The notes under the pieces are model-generated. The model was not told the DNA's origin. It searched no databases and saw only the letters and a list, made by a program, of their open reading frames with translations. The position numbers and the translations under genes were made by a program. Shown here piece by piece: positions 27,119 to 35,210 of a stretch of 64,000 bases of DNA (the first letter of the stretch is position 1; each line of letters begins with the position of its first letter). The stretch lies in contig NZ_BMOT01000001.1 in NCBI RefSeq assembly GCF_014647215.1, positions 558,001 to 622,000 of the forward strand. Reading direction: 5' to 3'. The stretch comes from Shewanella aestuarii. Lineage in GTDB: Bacteria; Pseudomonadota; Gammaproteobacteria; Enterobacterales; Shewanellaceae.

Positions 27119-27358
27119 ATGTGTTTATCTGTGCCTTCACAAGTTGTCAGTATTCATGATGACGCCAGTGTAACGGTTGACACCATGGGTGTGAAACGCC
27201 GTGTCAGTAGCCATTTAATGTCAGAACCATTAGCCATTGGTGATTACGTTCTCATCCATATTGGCTTTGTGATGAACAAAATTGATCATGACGATGCACA
27301 ACAAAGCTTGGCGTTATACCAAGAAATTGTTGCATCAATGAATGAGCATGGTGAATAG
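27119..27358 (+). CDS. hypC: Hydrogenase assembly chaperone HypC
   Basis: A 79-residue protein beginning MCLSVPSQVV, where Cys2 is the essential residue that holds the Fe(CN)2CO unit and contacts HypD and the large-subunit precursor. The domain is an OB-like barrel with GVKRRVSSHLM and GDYVLIHIGFVMNKID. It starts two bases after the hypB stop, with AGGAG in front. HypC and HybG-type chaperones are not separated by sequence alone, but only one copy is present here. Confidence 0.95.
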   Translation: MCLSVPSQVVSIHDDASVTVDTMGVKRRVSSHLMSEPLAIGDYVLIHIGFVMNKIDHDDAQQSLALYQEIVASMNEHGE

Positions 27359-27359
27359 C

Positions 27360-28481
27360 ATGCAATTATCCTATCTTTACCAAGGTTTCAGAGATCCAGC
27401 AACGATTCATTCGTTGGCTACCGAAATTAAAAAACTGGCATCCGGATTAGACACTGATGTGAATATCATGGAAGTCTGCGGCGGTCATACTCATACCATA
27501 ATGAAATATGGCTTACTGCAGTTATTACCAGAAAATATTAAATTTATTCATGGGCCTGGATGCCCAGTATGCGTAATGCCCAAAGAGCGTATCGATCACG
27601 CCATTGCGTTAGCTAATCAGCCTAATGTTATCTTAGTGAGTTTAGGTGACATGATCAGAGTGCCTGGTTCAACGGGGAGTTTGGCAAATCACCGTGCAAA
27701 AGGCTGTGATATCCGGCCAATTTATGATCCACTCGATACCCTCAAGATTGCTGAGGATAACCCAGATAAAACGGTGATATTTTTTGCGATCGGCTTTGAA
27801 ACTTCCACCCCCATGACCGCGGCACTCATTGAGCAAGCTGAACAGCAAGGGGTTAATAATCTATTGTTTCACATTAACCATGTGCTAGTACCGCCGGCGA
27901 TCGATGCCGTTATGGCAGAGAAACATGCCAAAGTGAATGCTTTTATTGGTCCTGCACATGTCAGTGTTATTTCTGGTGCAAAAATTTATCAGGCAGCGGT
28001 TGACCAATACTCAACCCCAGTCGTGGTATCAGGTTTTGAACCCGTCGATGTGATGCAATCAATTTTATCTATTGTTAAGCAAAAATCGGCCAATGAAGCC
28101 AAACTTGAAGTCCAATATACCCGTTCAGTCACTTTTGATGGCAATGTTCACGCCCAACAATTAGTTAATCGCTACTTTGAGCTAAGAGACGAATTTAGAT
28201 GGCGCGGACTAGGGCCAATTGCTAAATCCGCGCTCAAGCTTAAAGATGAATTTATTCAAAGAGATGCAGAACATCATTTTAAATCAGTGTTACCTACAGA
28301 GCCAATTGATGATCACAAAGCATGTCAGTGCGGTGATATTTTACGCGGTCTTGCCAGCCCGAAAGAATGCAAAGTATTTGGCCGTGGTTGCAGTCCGCAA
28401 ACACCACTAGGAAGTTGTATGGTGAGTTCTGAAGGCGCATGTAACGCTTATTATCGTTACGGAGAAATACCCCATGCTTGA
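27360..28481 (+). CDS. hypD: Hydrogenase iron-centre assembly protein HypD
   Basis: 373 residues from the ATG at 27360, which begins just after the hypC stop and matches the family N terminus; upstream ATGs at 27342 and 27348 overlap hypC and are less likely. Signatures are EVCGGHTHT (about residue 37) and HGPGCPVC (about 63-70), and the C-terminal cysteines that hold a [4Fe-4S] cluster (ACQCGDILRG, CKVFGRGCSP, GACNAYYRYG). HypD and HypC form the scaffold on which CN and CO are added to iron. Confidence 0.95.
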   Translation: MQLSYLYQGFRDPATIHSLATEIKKLASGLDTDVNIMEVCGGHTHTIMKYGLLQLLPENIKFIHGPGCPVCVMPKERIDHAIALANQPNVILVSLGDMIRVPGSTGSLANHRAKGCDIRPIYDPLDTLKIAEDNPDKTVIFFAIGFETSTPMTAALIEQAEQQGVNNLLFHINHVLVPPAIDAVMAEKHAKVNAFIGPAHVSVISGAKIYQAAVDQYSTPVVVSGFEPVDVMQSILSIVKQKSANEAKLEVQYTRSVTFDGNVHAQQLVNRYFELRDEFRWRGLGPIAKSALKLKDEFIQRDAEHHFKSVLPTEPIDDHKACQCGDILRGLASPKECKVFGRGCSPQTPLGSCMVSSEGACNAYYRYGEIPHA

Positions 28482-29484
28482 TGCTAATAAAACAATCCAA
28501 CTCAGTCACGGTGGTGGTGGCAAAGAAATGGACCAATTAATTAAGTCGCTTTTTTTTAAAGCATTTGATAACCCCATTCTTCGTGCCGAAGAAGATGCTG
28601 CCAAATTACAGCTTTCTGGCCCTGTTGCGTTTACAACCGACTCTTTCACTGTATCACCCCTTTTCTTTGCCGGTGGCAATATTGGCAAATTGGCTATTGC
28701 TGGCACAGTTAACGATCTCGCCATGATGGGAGCACAGCCTGAGTACCTCAGTTGTAGTTTTATCATTGAAGAAGGATTTTCAATAGCCGAACTCAAAATC
28801 ATAGTCGAAAGTATGGCTGAGGAATTACAACAATCGGGCGCACGTATTGTCTGTGGGGATACCAAAGTGGTTCCGCGGGGTTGTGCAGATGGCTTATTTA
28901 TAAATACTACAGGCATTGGCAGAATCATCATGCCAAATATCTCCACCCAAAACCTATCAACAGATGATGTCATCATTGTTTCTCGGGATATTGGTCGACA
29001 TGGCGCAGCAATACTCATGGCACGAGAAGGACTTGAACTTGAGTCTGATCTCACTAGTGATTGTGCCAGTCTATGGCCTATGGTTGAGCAATTAATTGCA
29101 GCAAACATCCCCATTCATGCTATGCGTGATGCAACCCGCGGTGGACTTGCCGCCGTGTTGAATGAGTGGGCTAAAGCTTCCAATGTGGGTATTAATTTAA
29201 TTGAAAAAGCGATTCCCATTGCAGATGAAGTTAAGGGCTTATGTGAGCTATTTGGATTTGAAGCACATGATCTTGCCAATGAAGGTACTTTTGTCATTGC
29301 GCTCCCCCGTGAAGCCGCCGATGGTGCGGTAGAAATTTTACAGCGCTACGGCCACTGTGAAAAAGCCTGCATCATTGGCAATGTCGTCGAAACACATTTA
29401 GGCAAAGTGGTATTAACCACCCCGTGGGGAAGTCATCGCTATTTAGACTTACCCCAAGGTGAATTACTGCCAAGGATCTGTTAA
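28474..29484 (+). CDS. hypE: Hydrogenase maturation dehydratase HypE
   Basis: A 336-residue PurM-like ATPase. [10 protein letters not shown] near the N terminus and the [11 protein letters not shown] segment are typical. The protein ends in PRIC, the mobile tail whose Cys receives the carbamoyl group from HypF and is dehydrated to thiocyanate. The start overlaps hypD by 8 bases and the stop overlaps the hypA ATG. Confidence 0.97.
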   Translation: MLDANKTIQLSHGGGGKEMDQLIKSLFFKAFDNPILRAEEDAAKLQLSGPVAFTTDSFTVSPLFFAGGNIGKLAIAGTVNDLAMMGAQPEYLSCSFIIEEGFSIAELKIIVESMAEELQQSGARIVCGDTKVVPRGCADGLFINTTGIGRIIMPNISTQNLSTDDVIIVSRDIGRHGAAILMAREGLELESDLTSDCASLWPMVEQLIAANIPIHAMRDATRGGLAAVLNEWAKASNVGINLIEKAIPIADEVKGLCELFGFEAHDLANEGTFVIALPREAADGAVEILQRYGHCEKACIIGNVVETHLGKVVLTTPWGSHRYLDLPQGELLPRIC

Positions 29485-29828
29485 TGCACGAATACTCTAT
29501 CGTTATGGCGCTCATCGAACAATGTGAAGCTTTAGCAAAGCAGCATCAAGCGATTGCGGTTGAACGCGTGGACATTAAAGTGGGCATATTAAGTGGTGTT
29601 GAACCAAGTCTATTAGCGCAAGCGTTCAATACGTTCAAATTGGACGGGATTTGCGCCAAGGCCAGTTTGGACATGCATATTCAACCATTAGTGTTGCAAT
29701 GTAATCACTGTAATACACGCTCTGAGCAGATGCATCGTGTGGTGTTGTGTCCAGATTGCAATTCAGCAGATACCCGTGTTGTTGACGGTGAAGACATGAT
29801 GTTAATGCAATTAGAAATGGATACTTAG
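29484..29828 (+). CDS. hypA: Hydrogenase nickel chaperone HypA
   Basis: A 114-residue protein starting [15 protein letters not shown]. His2 and Glu3 form the nickel site. The zinc site is [10 protein letters not shown] (about residues 73-82) and [11 protein letters not shown]. It partners HypB in nickel insertion. In E. coli hypA is first in the operon, but here it is last among the hyp genes, TAATG-coupled to hypE. Confidence 0.96.
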   Translation: MHEYSIVMALIEQCEALAKQHQAIAVERVDIKVGILSGVEPSLLAQAFNTFKLDGICAKASLDMHIQPLVLQCNHCNTRSEQMHRVVLCPDCNSADTRVVDGEDMMLMQLEMDT

Positions 29829-29911
29829 ATTTCAAGCAACAACGTCATCTTAGCGGTGATGTAATTATAAAAACAATGTTTTACTAATACATATAAATTA
29901 AGGAAATAGTA

Positions 29912-30076
29912 ATGAATAAATTCATCTGGTCTCTCTCTTTAATGGCTATTTCTGGAGCAGCTTTAGCCCATGAAGGTCATGGTGCGCAGGGTTTGTTTCA
30001 TCATTTTGAACAAATGGCACCAGCAATCATATTAGTGGCTGTTGTTGCAGGCATTATTTGGAAAATGAAAAAATAG
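29912..30076 (+). CDS. 54-residue His-rich exported membrane microprotein at the end of the hyp operon
   Basis: The ATG at 29912 has AAGGAA seven bases in front; the frame runs 54 codons to TAG. Residues 1-19 form a signal peptide ending ALA, so the mature protein would begin HEGHG. Then come FHHF and a single transmembrane helix (APAIILVAVVAGIIW) with a KMKK tail. The mature N terminus recalls HupE/UreJ nickel permeases (AHxGH after the signal), but only one helix exists, so it cannot be a full permease. It lies 83 bases after hypA and before the operon terminator. A role in nickel handling or hydrogenase assembly is inference. Confidence 0.75.
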   Translation: MNKFIWSLSLMAISGAALAHEGHGAQGLFHHFEQMAPAIILVAVVAGIIWKMKK

Positions 30077-30428
30077 CCAGCCAAAACAGTATGGCGGGAT
30101 AAGCTATAAAGCGATATTGACTAACTCATTACATTCAAGATGTGATGCTGTACATATTTGCGAGTTAATTAACACTCGCTGCAAACAAAACGCACTCAAC
30201 AGAGTGCGTTTTTGTATATAACATTAATGCTTTAGTGAACCTAAAACCAGGATATACGATGAGTCACAAAAGTATAAAACTATGCAATTCATTGGTCTGA
30301 CAGTCAAACTTTAACCTTGTGCCGATAACTTTGTAAATTTACTCGCCAGTTGCGGGTCTATTGCAAGTCAACACCGCCAGCGGTGCAAACAGCGGTTTGA
30401 TTTGCATTTGCCATAGCGCTAAAATTAG
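30077..30428. other. Gap between the hydrogenase operon and pgm
   Basis: About 350 bases. It holds the operon terminator (30187-30213). A GC-rich palindrome CACCGC-CA-GCGGTG near 30371-30384 lies about 45 bases beyond the pgm stop and could help end pgm transcription, but it lacks a T run. No gene is seen. Confidence 0.6.
30187..30213 (+). terminator. Rho-independent terminator of the hya-hyp operon
   Basis: AAAACGCACTC-AACA-GAGTGCGTTTT plus a further T: an 11-bp stem containing a GC-rich core, 111 bases after the microprotein stop. Confidence 0.92.
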
Positions 30429-32072
30429 TTAGCCTTTCAGTGCTGCATCAATCATTTGCTGTGCTTGGGTAATAATGTCGTCTAAATGTTGTTGGCTGAT
30501 AAAGCTTTCGGCATAAATTTTAAACAAAGCTTCTGTACCCGACGGGCGTGCAGCAAACCAGCCATTTTCAGTAGTCACCTTAATACCACCAATGGCCGCA
30601 TTGTTCCCCGGCGCGTGTGTCAAAATAGCGCTAATAGATTCACCTGCAAGTGTTGTATCGGTAAAGCTTTGGCTATTTAATTGCTCAAATTTAGCTTTTT
30701 TCTTTAAGCTGATTGGGCTATCAATTCTGCTATAGAAGCTTTCGCCAAACTCAGCCGTTAACTCTTGATATCTTTGCGCGGGTGTTTTGCCTGTTACAGC
30801 CGTCATTTCAAGGGCGAGTAGCGCTAATATAAACCCATCTTTGTCAGTGCACCAAGTACTCCCATCACGTTTCAAAAATGCCGCACCGGCACTTTCTTCA
30901 CCACCAAATGCAATTGTACTGTTCGCCAAACCATCCACAAACCATTTAAAGCCAACAGGCACTTCCAAACAAGCTCGATTCAAGCTCGCGCACACTCTAT
31001 CTATCATGGCGCTCGATACCAGAGTTTTACCTATTGATAAAGTCTCGGCCCATTGTGGACGATGACGAATTAAATAATCTATCGCTACCGATAAATAGTG
31101 ATTAGGATTCATTAAACCAAATCCAGGACAAACTATACCGTGGCGGTCATAGTCGGGATCGTTACCAACACATAAATCAAAACTTTCGCTGTGTTGCAAT
31201 AAGCCGGCCATAGCATAAGGTGATGAGCAATCCATGCGAATTTTGCCATCTTTATCTAATGTCATAAATCCAAAAGTAGCATCGACCTTATTATTTACTA
31301 AAGTGATATCTAAACCATAGCGCTGGGCAATAGGTTGCCAGTAATAAATACCTGAGCCCCCTAAAGGATCGACACCCAAACGCAGATTCGCTTTTTTAAT
31401 GGCGTCAAAATCAATCACCTCAGCCAAAGACTCAACATAAGGCGCAATAAAGTCGGTTTCTTGTACCCAACCAGAAGCCAGCGCAACGCCGTAGTTAACT
31501 TTTTTAACACCACTTAATTGCTGTGCTAAATACTCATTGGCTTTATCTTCAATTTGCTTGGTAATTTCGCCCTCGGCAGGTCCACCATGTGGTGGATTGT
31601 ATTTAATCCCGCCATCTTGGGGAGGATTATGCGAAGGGGTAATAATGAGACCATCGGTTAAGGCAATAGGCTTGCTTTGGTTGGCACTAATAATGGTTTG
31701 TGACACAACGGGTGTCGGTGTATAGCCATCATTGGCTTGGATAAGCACTTTGACTTGATTCGCTGTCATGACTTCAACAACCGACATGAATGCCGCATAA
31801 GATAAAGCGTGCGTATCGTAGCCGACAACCATAGGACCTGTAATGTTAGCGGCTTTGCGATAATCAACCACCGCCTGAGCAATTGCCCAAATATGATTCT
31901 GATTAAAGCTAGACTTTAAAGCGCAACCACGATGACCCGAAGTGCCAAAAGTCACTTTTTGTTGAACATCTTCAACATTAGGGATCATTCGGTAGTAGTA
32001 ACTCATTAACTTAGGAATATTCACTAAATCTTCTGCTAATGCTAACGTCCCTGCTCGCTCATGAATTGCCAC
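30429..32072 (-). CDS. pgm: Phosphoglucomutase (alpha-D-glucose-specific)
   Basis: A 547-residue enzyme of the Pgm (not PgcA) type. TFGTSGHRG starts the first domain, the phosphoserine is in ITPSHNPPQDGG (about residue 146), the Mg loop is GNDPDYDRHG (about 300), and the sugar-binding loop is GGEESAGA. The C terminus has ARPSGTEALFKIYAE. It interconverts glucose-1-phosphate and glucose-6-phosphate, linking glycolysis to the glycogen operon 10 kb away. It follows seqA by 21 bases on the same strand, the conserved seqA-pgm arrangement. Confidence 0.96.
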   Translation of the reverse strand: MAIHERAGTLALAEDLVNIPKLMSYYYRMIPNVEDVQQKVTFGTSGHRGCALKSSFNQNHIWAIAQAVVDYRKAANITGPMVVGYDTHALSYAAFMSVVEVMTANQVKVLIQANDGYTPTPVVSQTIISANQSKPIALTDGLIITPSHNPPQDGGIKYNPPHGGPAEGEITKQIEDKANEYLAQQLSGVKKVNYGVALASGWVQETDFIAPYVESLAEVIDFDAIKKANLRLGVDPLGGSGIYYWQPIAQRYGLDITLVNNKVDATFGFMTLDKDGKIRMDCSSPYAMAGLLQHSESFDLCVGNDPDYDRHGIVCPGFGLMNPNHYLSVAIDYLIRHRPQWAETLSIGKTLVSSAMIDRVCASLNRACLEVPVGFKWFVDGLANSTIAFGGEESAGAAFLKRDGSTWCTDKDGFILALLALEMTAVTGKTPAQRYQELTAEFGESFYSRIDSPISLKKKAKFEQLNSQSFTDTTLAGESISAILTHAPGNNAAIGGIKVTTENGWFAARPSGTEALFKIYAESFISQQHLDDIITQAQQMIDAALKG

Positions 32073-32093
32073 GCCGCGTCTCCTTGTTATCGA

Positions 32094-32789
32094 TTAAATG
32101 TATTTTGCAATAGTAGAAGCTTGTTGGGCATCACACCCAAGATGGATAAGTACTTCAGATAAAATGGTTTGTTTTTTTGCGGTGTTATTATTAGTAGTGA
32201 CCCAATAACCGCTTTGGCCGATTTCTTTCGGATTTGCAGATTGGCTTGCATCTAATAGTGCTTGTTTAGAGCGGGCAAAATAAAGACGCCCTTTTCCTTG
32301 AATTTGTAATACCTGATCAAAATGACTACCAGCTTGGTTGGCCAATGCATCAAGCAAAAACATGAAACGACCTACCGCACCCTTTTGCTGACTGATTAAG
32401 TGCTCATTAATCACCGCTTTAAAGTCCATGGTTGCTGACACGGCATTAGCATCTTTAGCTTCTGCAGCTACAGGCGCAACAGGAGATGTCGGCATAGGTT
32501 CTGGGGTAACGGCTGCATTTACCTGAGTTGACGATTCAGCTTTCACTTGGGCGCGATGATTAACTAATTGCTCAACAATGGTCTTTGCTTTATTAAATAA
32601 TGCATCTCTTGCATTCGCGTCAAGGGCATCAAGACCCGGTTGGCTAATAGATTCAGGTGTGTGATCGGCAACATATTCAACGGGAAGACCTAACAAACGA
32701 CGTAAAATTTCTGAAGCACTCTCACCAATTCTTTCAGTCTTGCTTGCAATAAAACGGTAAAGTTCTTCATCAATTTCAATGTATTTCAT
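32094..32789 (-). CDS. seqA: Negative modulator of replication initiation SeqA
   Basis: 231 residues from the ATG at 32789, where the family N terminus begins (MKYIEIDEELYRFIA); upstream in-frame starts are rejected. The N-terminal ribbon-helix oligomerisation part is followed by a long, poorly conserved Ala/Pro-rich linker (about residues 60-120). The C-terminal domain binding hemimethylated GATC is present (GRLYFARSKQALLDASQSANPKEIG ... GYWVTTNNNTAKK). It sequesters new origins and delays reinitiation. The linker is longer than in E. coli (181 residues). Cotranscribed with pgm. Confidence 0.94.
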   Translation of the reverse strand: MKYIEIDEELYRFIASKTERIGESASEILRRLLGLPVEYVADHTPESISQPGLDALDANARDALFNKAKTIVEQLVNHRAQVKAESSTQVNAAVTPEPMPTSPVAPVAAEAKDANAVSATMDFKAVINEHLISQQKGAVGRFMFLLDALANQAGSHFDQVLQIQGKGRLYFARSKQALLDASQSANPKEIGQSGYWVTTNNNTAKKQTILSEVLIHLGCDAQQASTIAKYI

Positions 32790-33096
32790 TTCAATCATCC
32801 TTTTGTGTGTCGAAGATATAATCACAATAGTGGTAAAGACCAGCCCATAAGACCATACCTTGCGAATTCAATTTATTCTTTTAGATCGATTGCGATCGTT
32901 TATCGTGCCAGTTTAAGCTAAGCCTCGGGCAAGAATAAAGCCCCAAATTGATTAATTGATAGATAATCAACATTAACTGACAAGTTTATTTAAAAATCGC
33001 TGTCGTGTTGCAGATTAAATCAGCAACAAAACTTGATTTGCTCCCCGTCATAACGCAAAATTCGCCGCCATCAGAGTTAGATAGTTAGGCAAGTAC
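32790..33096. other. Divergent intergenic region seqA-ybfF, with a GATC pair
   Basis: 307 bases between two divergent starts. Two GATC sites (32884-32887 and 32894-32897) are spaced ten bases apart, about 95 bases before seqA; pairs of hemimethylated GATCs on one DNA face are the known SeqA target. No clear sigma-70 promoter or other motif was found. Confidence 0.55.
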
Positions 33097-33861
33097 ATGC
33101 ATTACGTCACCTCAGGCAATGGCGAACCCGTTATTTTAATCCACGGTTTGTTTGGTAACTTAGATAATTTAAAGTCATTAGGCATATCCCTTGAAGCTGA
33201 TTTTCAAGTCATTCGTGTCGATGTACCTAATCATGGATTAAGTGAACATTGGCATACCATGGATTATCCTACCTTAGCCAAAGCCGTTTTAGACTTAATC
33301 GACCAACTTGGATTTGATTGCGTTAAACTTGTGGGTCACTCAATGGGCGGTAAAATCGCCATGGCTGCGGCTCTACTATATCCTGAGCGGATTAGCAGTT
33401 TAGTTGTTGCCGACATTGCCCCTGTTAGTTATCAACCTCGACACCAACTAGTATTTGCAGGGCTAACTTCTTTGCCTCTCAATCAACAAACAAGCCGTAA
33501 ATCGGCGTTGACCCATCTTATTGATGCTGGAATTGATGAAGGTACGGCGCAATTTCTGTTGAAAAACCTACAACGCACTGAGTCAGGTTTCGAATGGAAA
33601 ATGAATTTAGCAGGACTGATAGATTGTTATGATCGTATTATCGATTGGCAATTAACTGAAGATAATCGCTCGCTGCAATACAATAAACCTTGCCTGTTTA
33701 TTCGTGGTGGAGAGTCGAACTATGTTACCGCTGATCATCGTGAAGCCATTATGCAACAATTTCCCAACGTCACGGCGAAAACACTTAACGGTACAGGTCA
33801 TTGGTTACATGCACAAAAGCCTGAAATATTTAATCGAATTGTCGGTGATTTTTTACGCTAA
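33097..33861 (+). CDS. ybfF: Alpha/beta-hydrolase, esterase YbfF
   Basis: A 254-residue alpha/beta hydrolase. HGLFGNLDNLKSLG forms the oxyanion region, GHSMGGK (about residue 80) holds the nucleophile Ser, and GTGHWLHAQKP holds the catalytic His. It hydrolyses acyl esters, including acyl-CoA analogues, in E. coli; the natural substrate is unclear. Position opposite seqA is conserved in enterics. Confidence 0.92.
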   Translation: MHYVTSGNGEPVILIHGLFGNLDNLKSLGISLEADFQVIRVDVPNHGLSEHWHTMDYPTLAKAVLDLIDQLGFDCVKLVGHSMGGKIAMAAALLYPERISSLVVADIAPVSYQPRHQLVFAGLTSLPLNQQTSRKSALTHLIDAGIDEGTAQFLLKNLQRTESGFEWKMNLAGLIDCYDRIIDWQLTEDNRSLQYNKPCLFIRGGESNYVTADHREAIMQQFPNVTAKTLNGTGHWLHAQKPEIFNRIVGDFLR

Positions 33862-33972
33862 ACTGGCGACTATTTTTCAAGCATTTACACTACGACAGAT
33901 AGCCGTTGCGAGTATGATGTGATATATTCGCGCCTCTTTTTTGCCGTAGAAGAAGTCTTTAAAAGGTAAAGT

Positions 33973-34194
33973 ATGCTGAATCAATATATGGAACAAATAG
34001 AAAGCCTCAGTTTGGATTTCTTTTTTGCAGCAATTTTCTTTTTTATTGGTATGGCCATCAGGGATGTGCTCAAACAAGGTAATGTACCAAAATTCGGCCG
34101 AGTAATCGTCTGGGGTGTATTATTTTTAGGGTGTGCAGGTTTTGTGGCAAAAGGCATTATTCAAATGACCTGGGAAGGTTCAGGTATTGGTTAA
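33973..34194 (+). CDS. DUF2788-family small membrane protein
   Basis: A 73-residue protein with two transmembrane helices (about residues 13-31 and 43-62) separated by a short basic loop with RDVLKQGNVPKFGR. It matches the DUF2788 family by size and pattern. Function unknown. It lies between ybfF and ybfE, with 8 bases to ybfE, and is probably cotranscribed with it. A GGTAAAG-type weak ribosome site precedes the ATG. Confidence 0.75.
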   Translation: MLNQYMEQIESLSLDFFFAAIFFFIGMAIRDVLKQGNVPKFGRVIVWGVLFLGCAGFVAKGIIQMTWEGSGIG

Positions 34195-34202
34195 TAAGAG
34201 AT

Positions 34203-34475
34203 ATGGCAAAAGAAACAGCAGATAGAACGACCATTGACCTTTTTGACAGTGAAAAACGACGTGGAAGACCTAGAAGTAATCCACTCACTCGTGAACAACA
34301 ATTAAAGATCAATAAACGTAACCAAATTCAGCGTGATCGCGCTAACGGTTTAAAGCGAATAGAGTTAAAGGTGTCACAAGATTTATACGACGCCTTGAAT
34401 CAACAGGCTTTGGCCAGTAACATCAGTCGTAGCCAGTTAATCGAGCATATTCTGCAACAGCAAGTCGACAACTGA
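34203..34475 (+). CDS. ybfE: LexA-regulated protein YbfE homologue
   Basis: 90 residues from the ATG at 34203. A longer in-frame extension to 34131 overlaps the DUF2788 gene and has no ribosome site. The N-terminal basic stretch KRRGRPRSNPLTREQQLKINKR has an AT-hook-like GRPR core. The C-terminal RIELKVSQDLYDALNQQALASN resembles a ribbon-helix-helix fold. E. coli YbfE is SOS-induced; I see no clear LexA box here. Located directly before fldA as in E. coli. Confidence 0.85.
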   Translation: MAKETADRTTIDLFDSEKRRGRPRSNPLTREQQLKINKRNQIQRDRANGLKRIELKVSQDLYDALNQQALASNISRSQLIEHILQQQVDN

Positions 34476-34526
34476 TTCATTTTTCGAACATCGCACAAAG
34501 CGAAATTGATATTGAAAGGATACCCC

Positions 34527-35054
34527 ATGGCAACTGTAGGTCTATTTTTCGGTAGCGACACTGGTAACACCGAAGCTGTCGCCAAGATGATCCAGAAGAA
34601 ACTGGGCAAGCAAATGGTTGATGTAAAAGACATCGCCAAAAGCACTAAAGAACAAATCGCAGAATATGATTTATTATTATTCGGCATTCCAACTTGGTAT
34701 TACGGTGAAGCTCAATGTGATTGGGATGACTTCTTCCCAGAACTTGAACAAATCGACTTTAACGACAAGTTAGTGGCCATTTTTGGCTGTGGTGATCAAG
34801 AAGATTACGCTGAATACTTCCTTGATGCTATGGGAATGGTGCGTGACATAGTTGAAGCTCGTGGCGGTATCATTATTGGTCACTGGCCTACCGAAAGCTA
34901 CGATTTTGAAGCTTCTAAAGGCCTTGCTGATGCTGACCACTTTGTTGGTTTAGGCATTGATGAAGATCGTCAGCCTGAACTCACCGAAGAACGTGTTGAC
35001 GCTTGGGTTAAACAAATTTACGAAGAAATGTGTTTAGCGGAACTAGAAGGTTAA
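34527..35054 (+). CDS. fldA: Flavodoxin I
   Basis: 175 residues from the ATG at 34527, with GAAAGGA in front; an upstream ATG at 34506 is rejected. The FMN phosphate loop is GSDTGNTEAVAKMI, and WYYGEAQCDWDDF and GCGDQEDYAEYF form the isoalloxazine loops. It is a long-chain flavodoxin, an electron carrier to biotin, IspG/H and radical SAM enzymes. A terminator follows. Confidence 0.96.
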   Translation: MATVGLFFGSDTGNTEAVAKMIQKKLGKQMVDVKDIAKSTKEQIAEYDLLLFGIPTWYYGEAQCDWDDFFPELEQIDFNDKLVAIFGCGDQEDYAEYFLDAMGMVRDIVEARGGIIIGHWPTESYDFEASKGLADADHFVGLGIDEDRQPELTEERVDAWVKQIYEEMCLAELEG

Positions 35055-35077
35055 TTTCCTGACACGTTATCCAATTT

Positions 35078-35105
35078 AAAAGCGGCTGTTTGATAGCCGC
35101 TTTTT
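35078..35105 (+). terminator. Rho-independent terminator of fldA
   Basis: AAA-AGCGGCT-GTTTGAT-AGCCGCT-TTTT: a 7-bp stem, 24 bases after the fldA stop. Confidence 0.9.
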
Positions 35106-35210
35106 CGTTTTATTAATTTGAATAAACCCATTTACAAATAAACACCGACAAGGTTTAACTAAACTCGATTCATATCGAGCATGTATCTTGTATGGCTATA
35201 GGAGATAATT

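Noticed and set aside
28506..29114. 202-codon open frame on the minus strand
   Set aside because: Lies entirely within hypE in antisense; no ribosome site or family motif. It is a shadow frame.
30371..30384. CACCGC-CA-GCGGTG palindrome as the pgm terminator
   Set aside because: The loop is too short and there is no T run on the minus strand; recorded only as a possible aid.
34131..34202. Extended N terminus for ybfE
   Set aside because: Overlaps the DUF2788 gene and lacks a ribosome site; the family start is at 34203.
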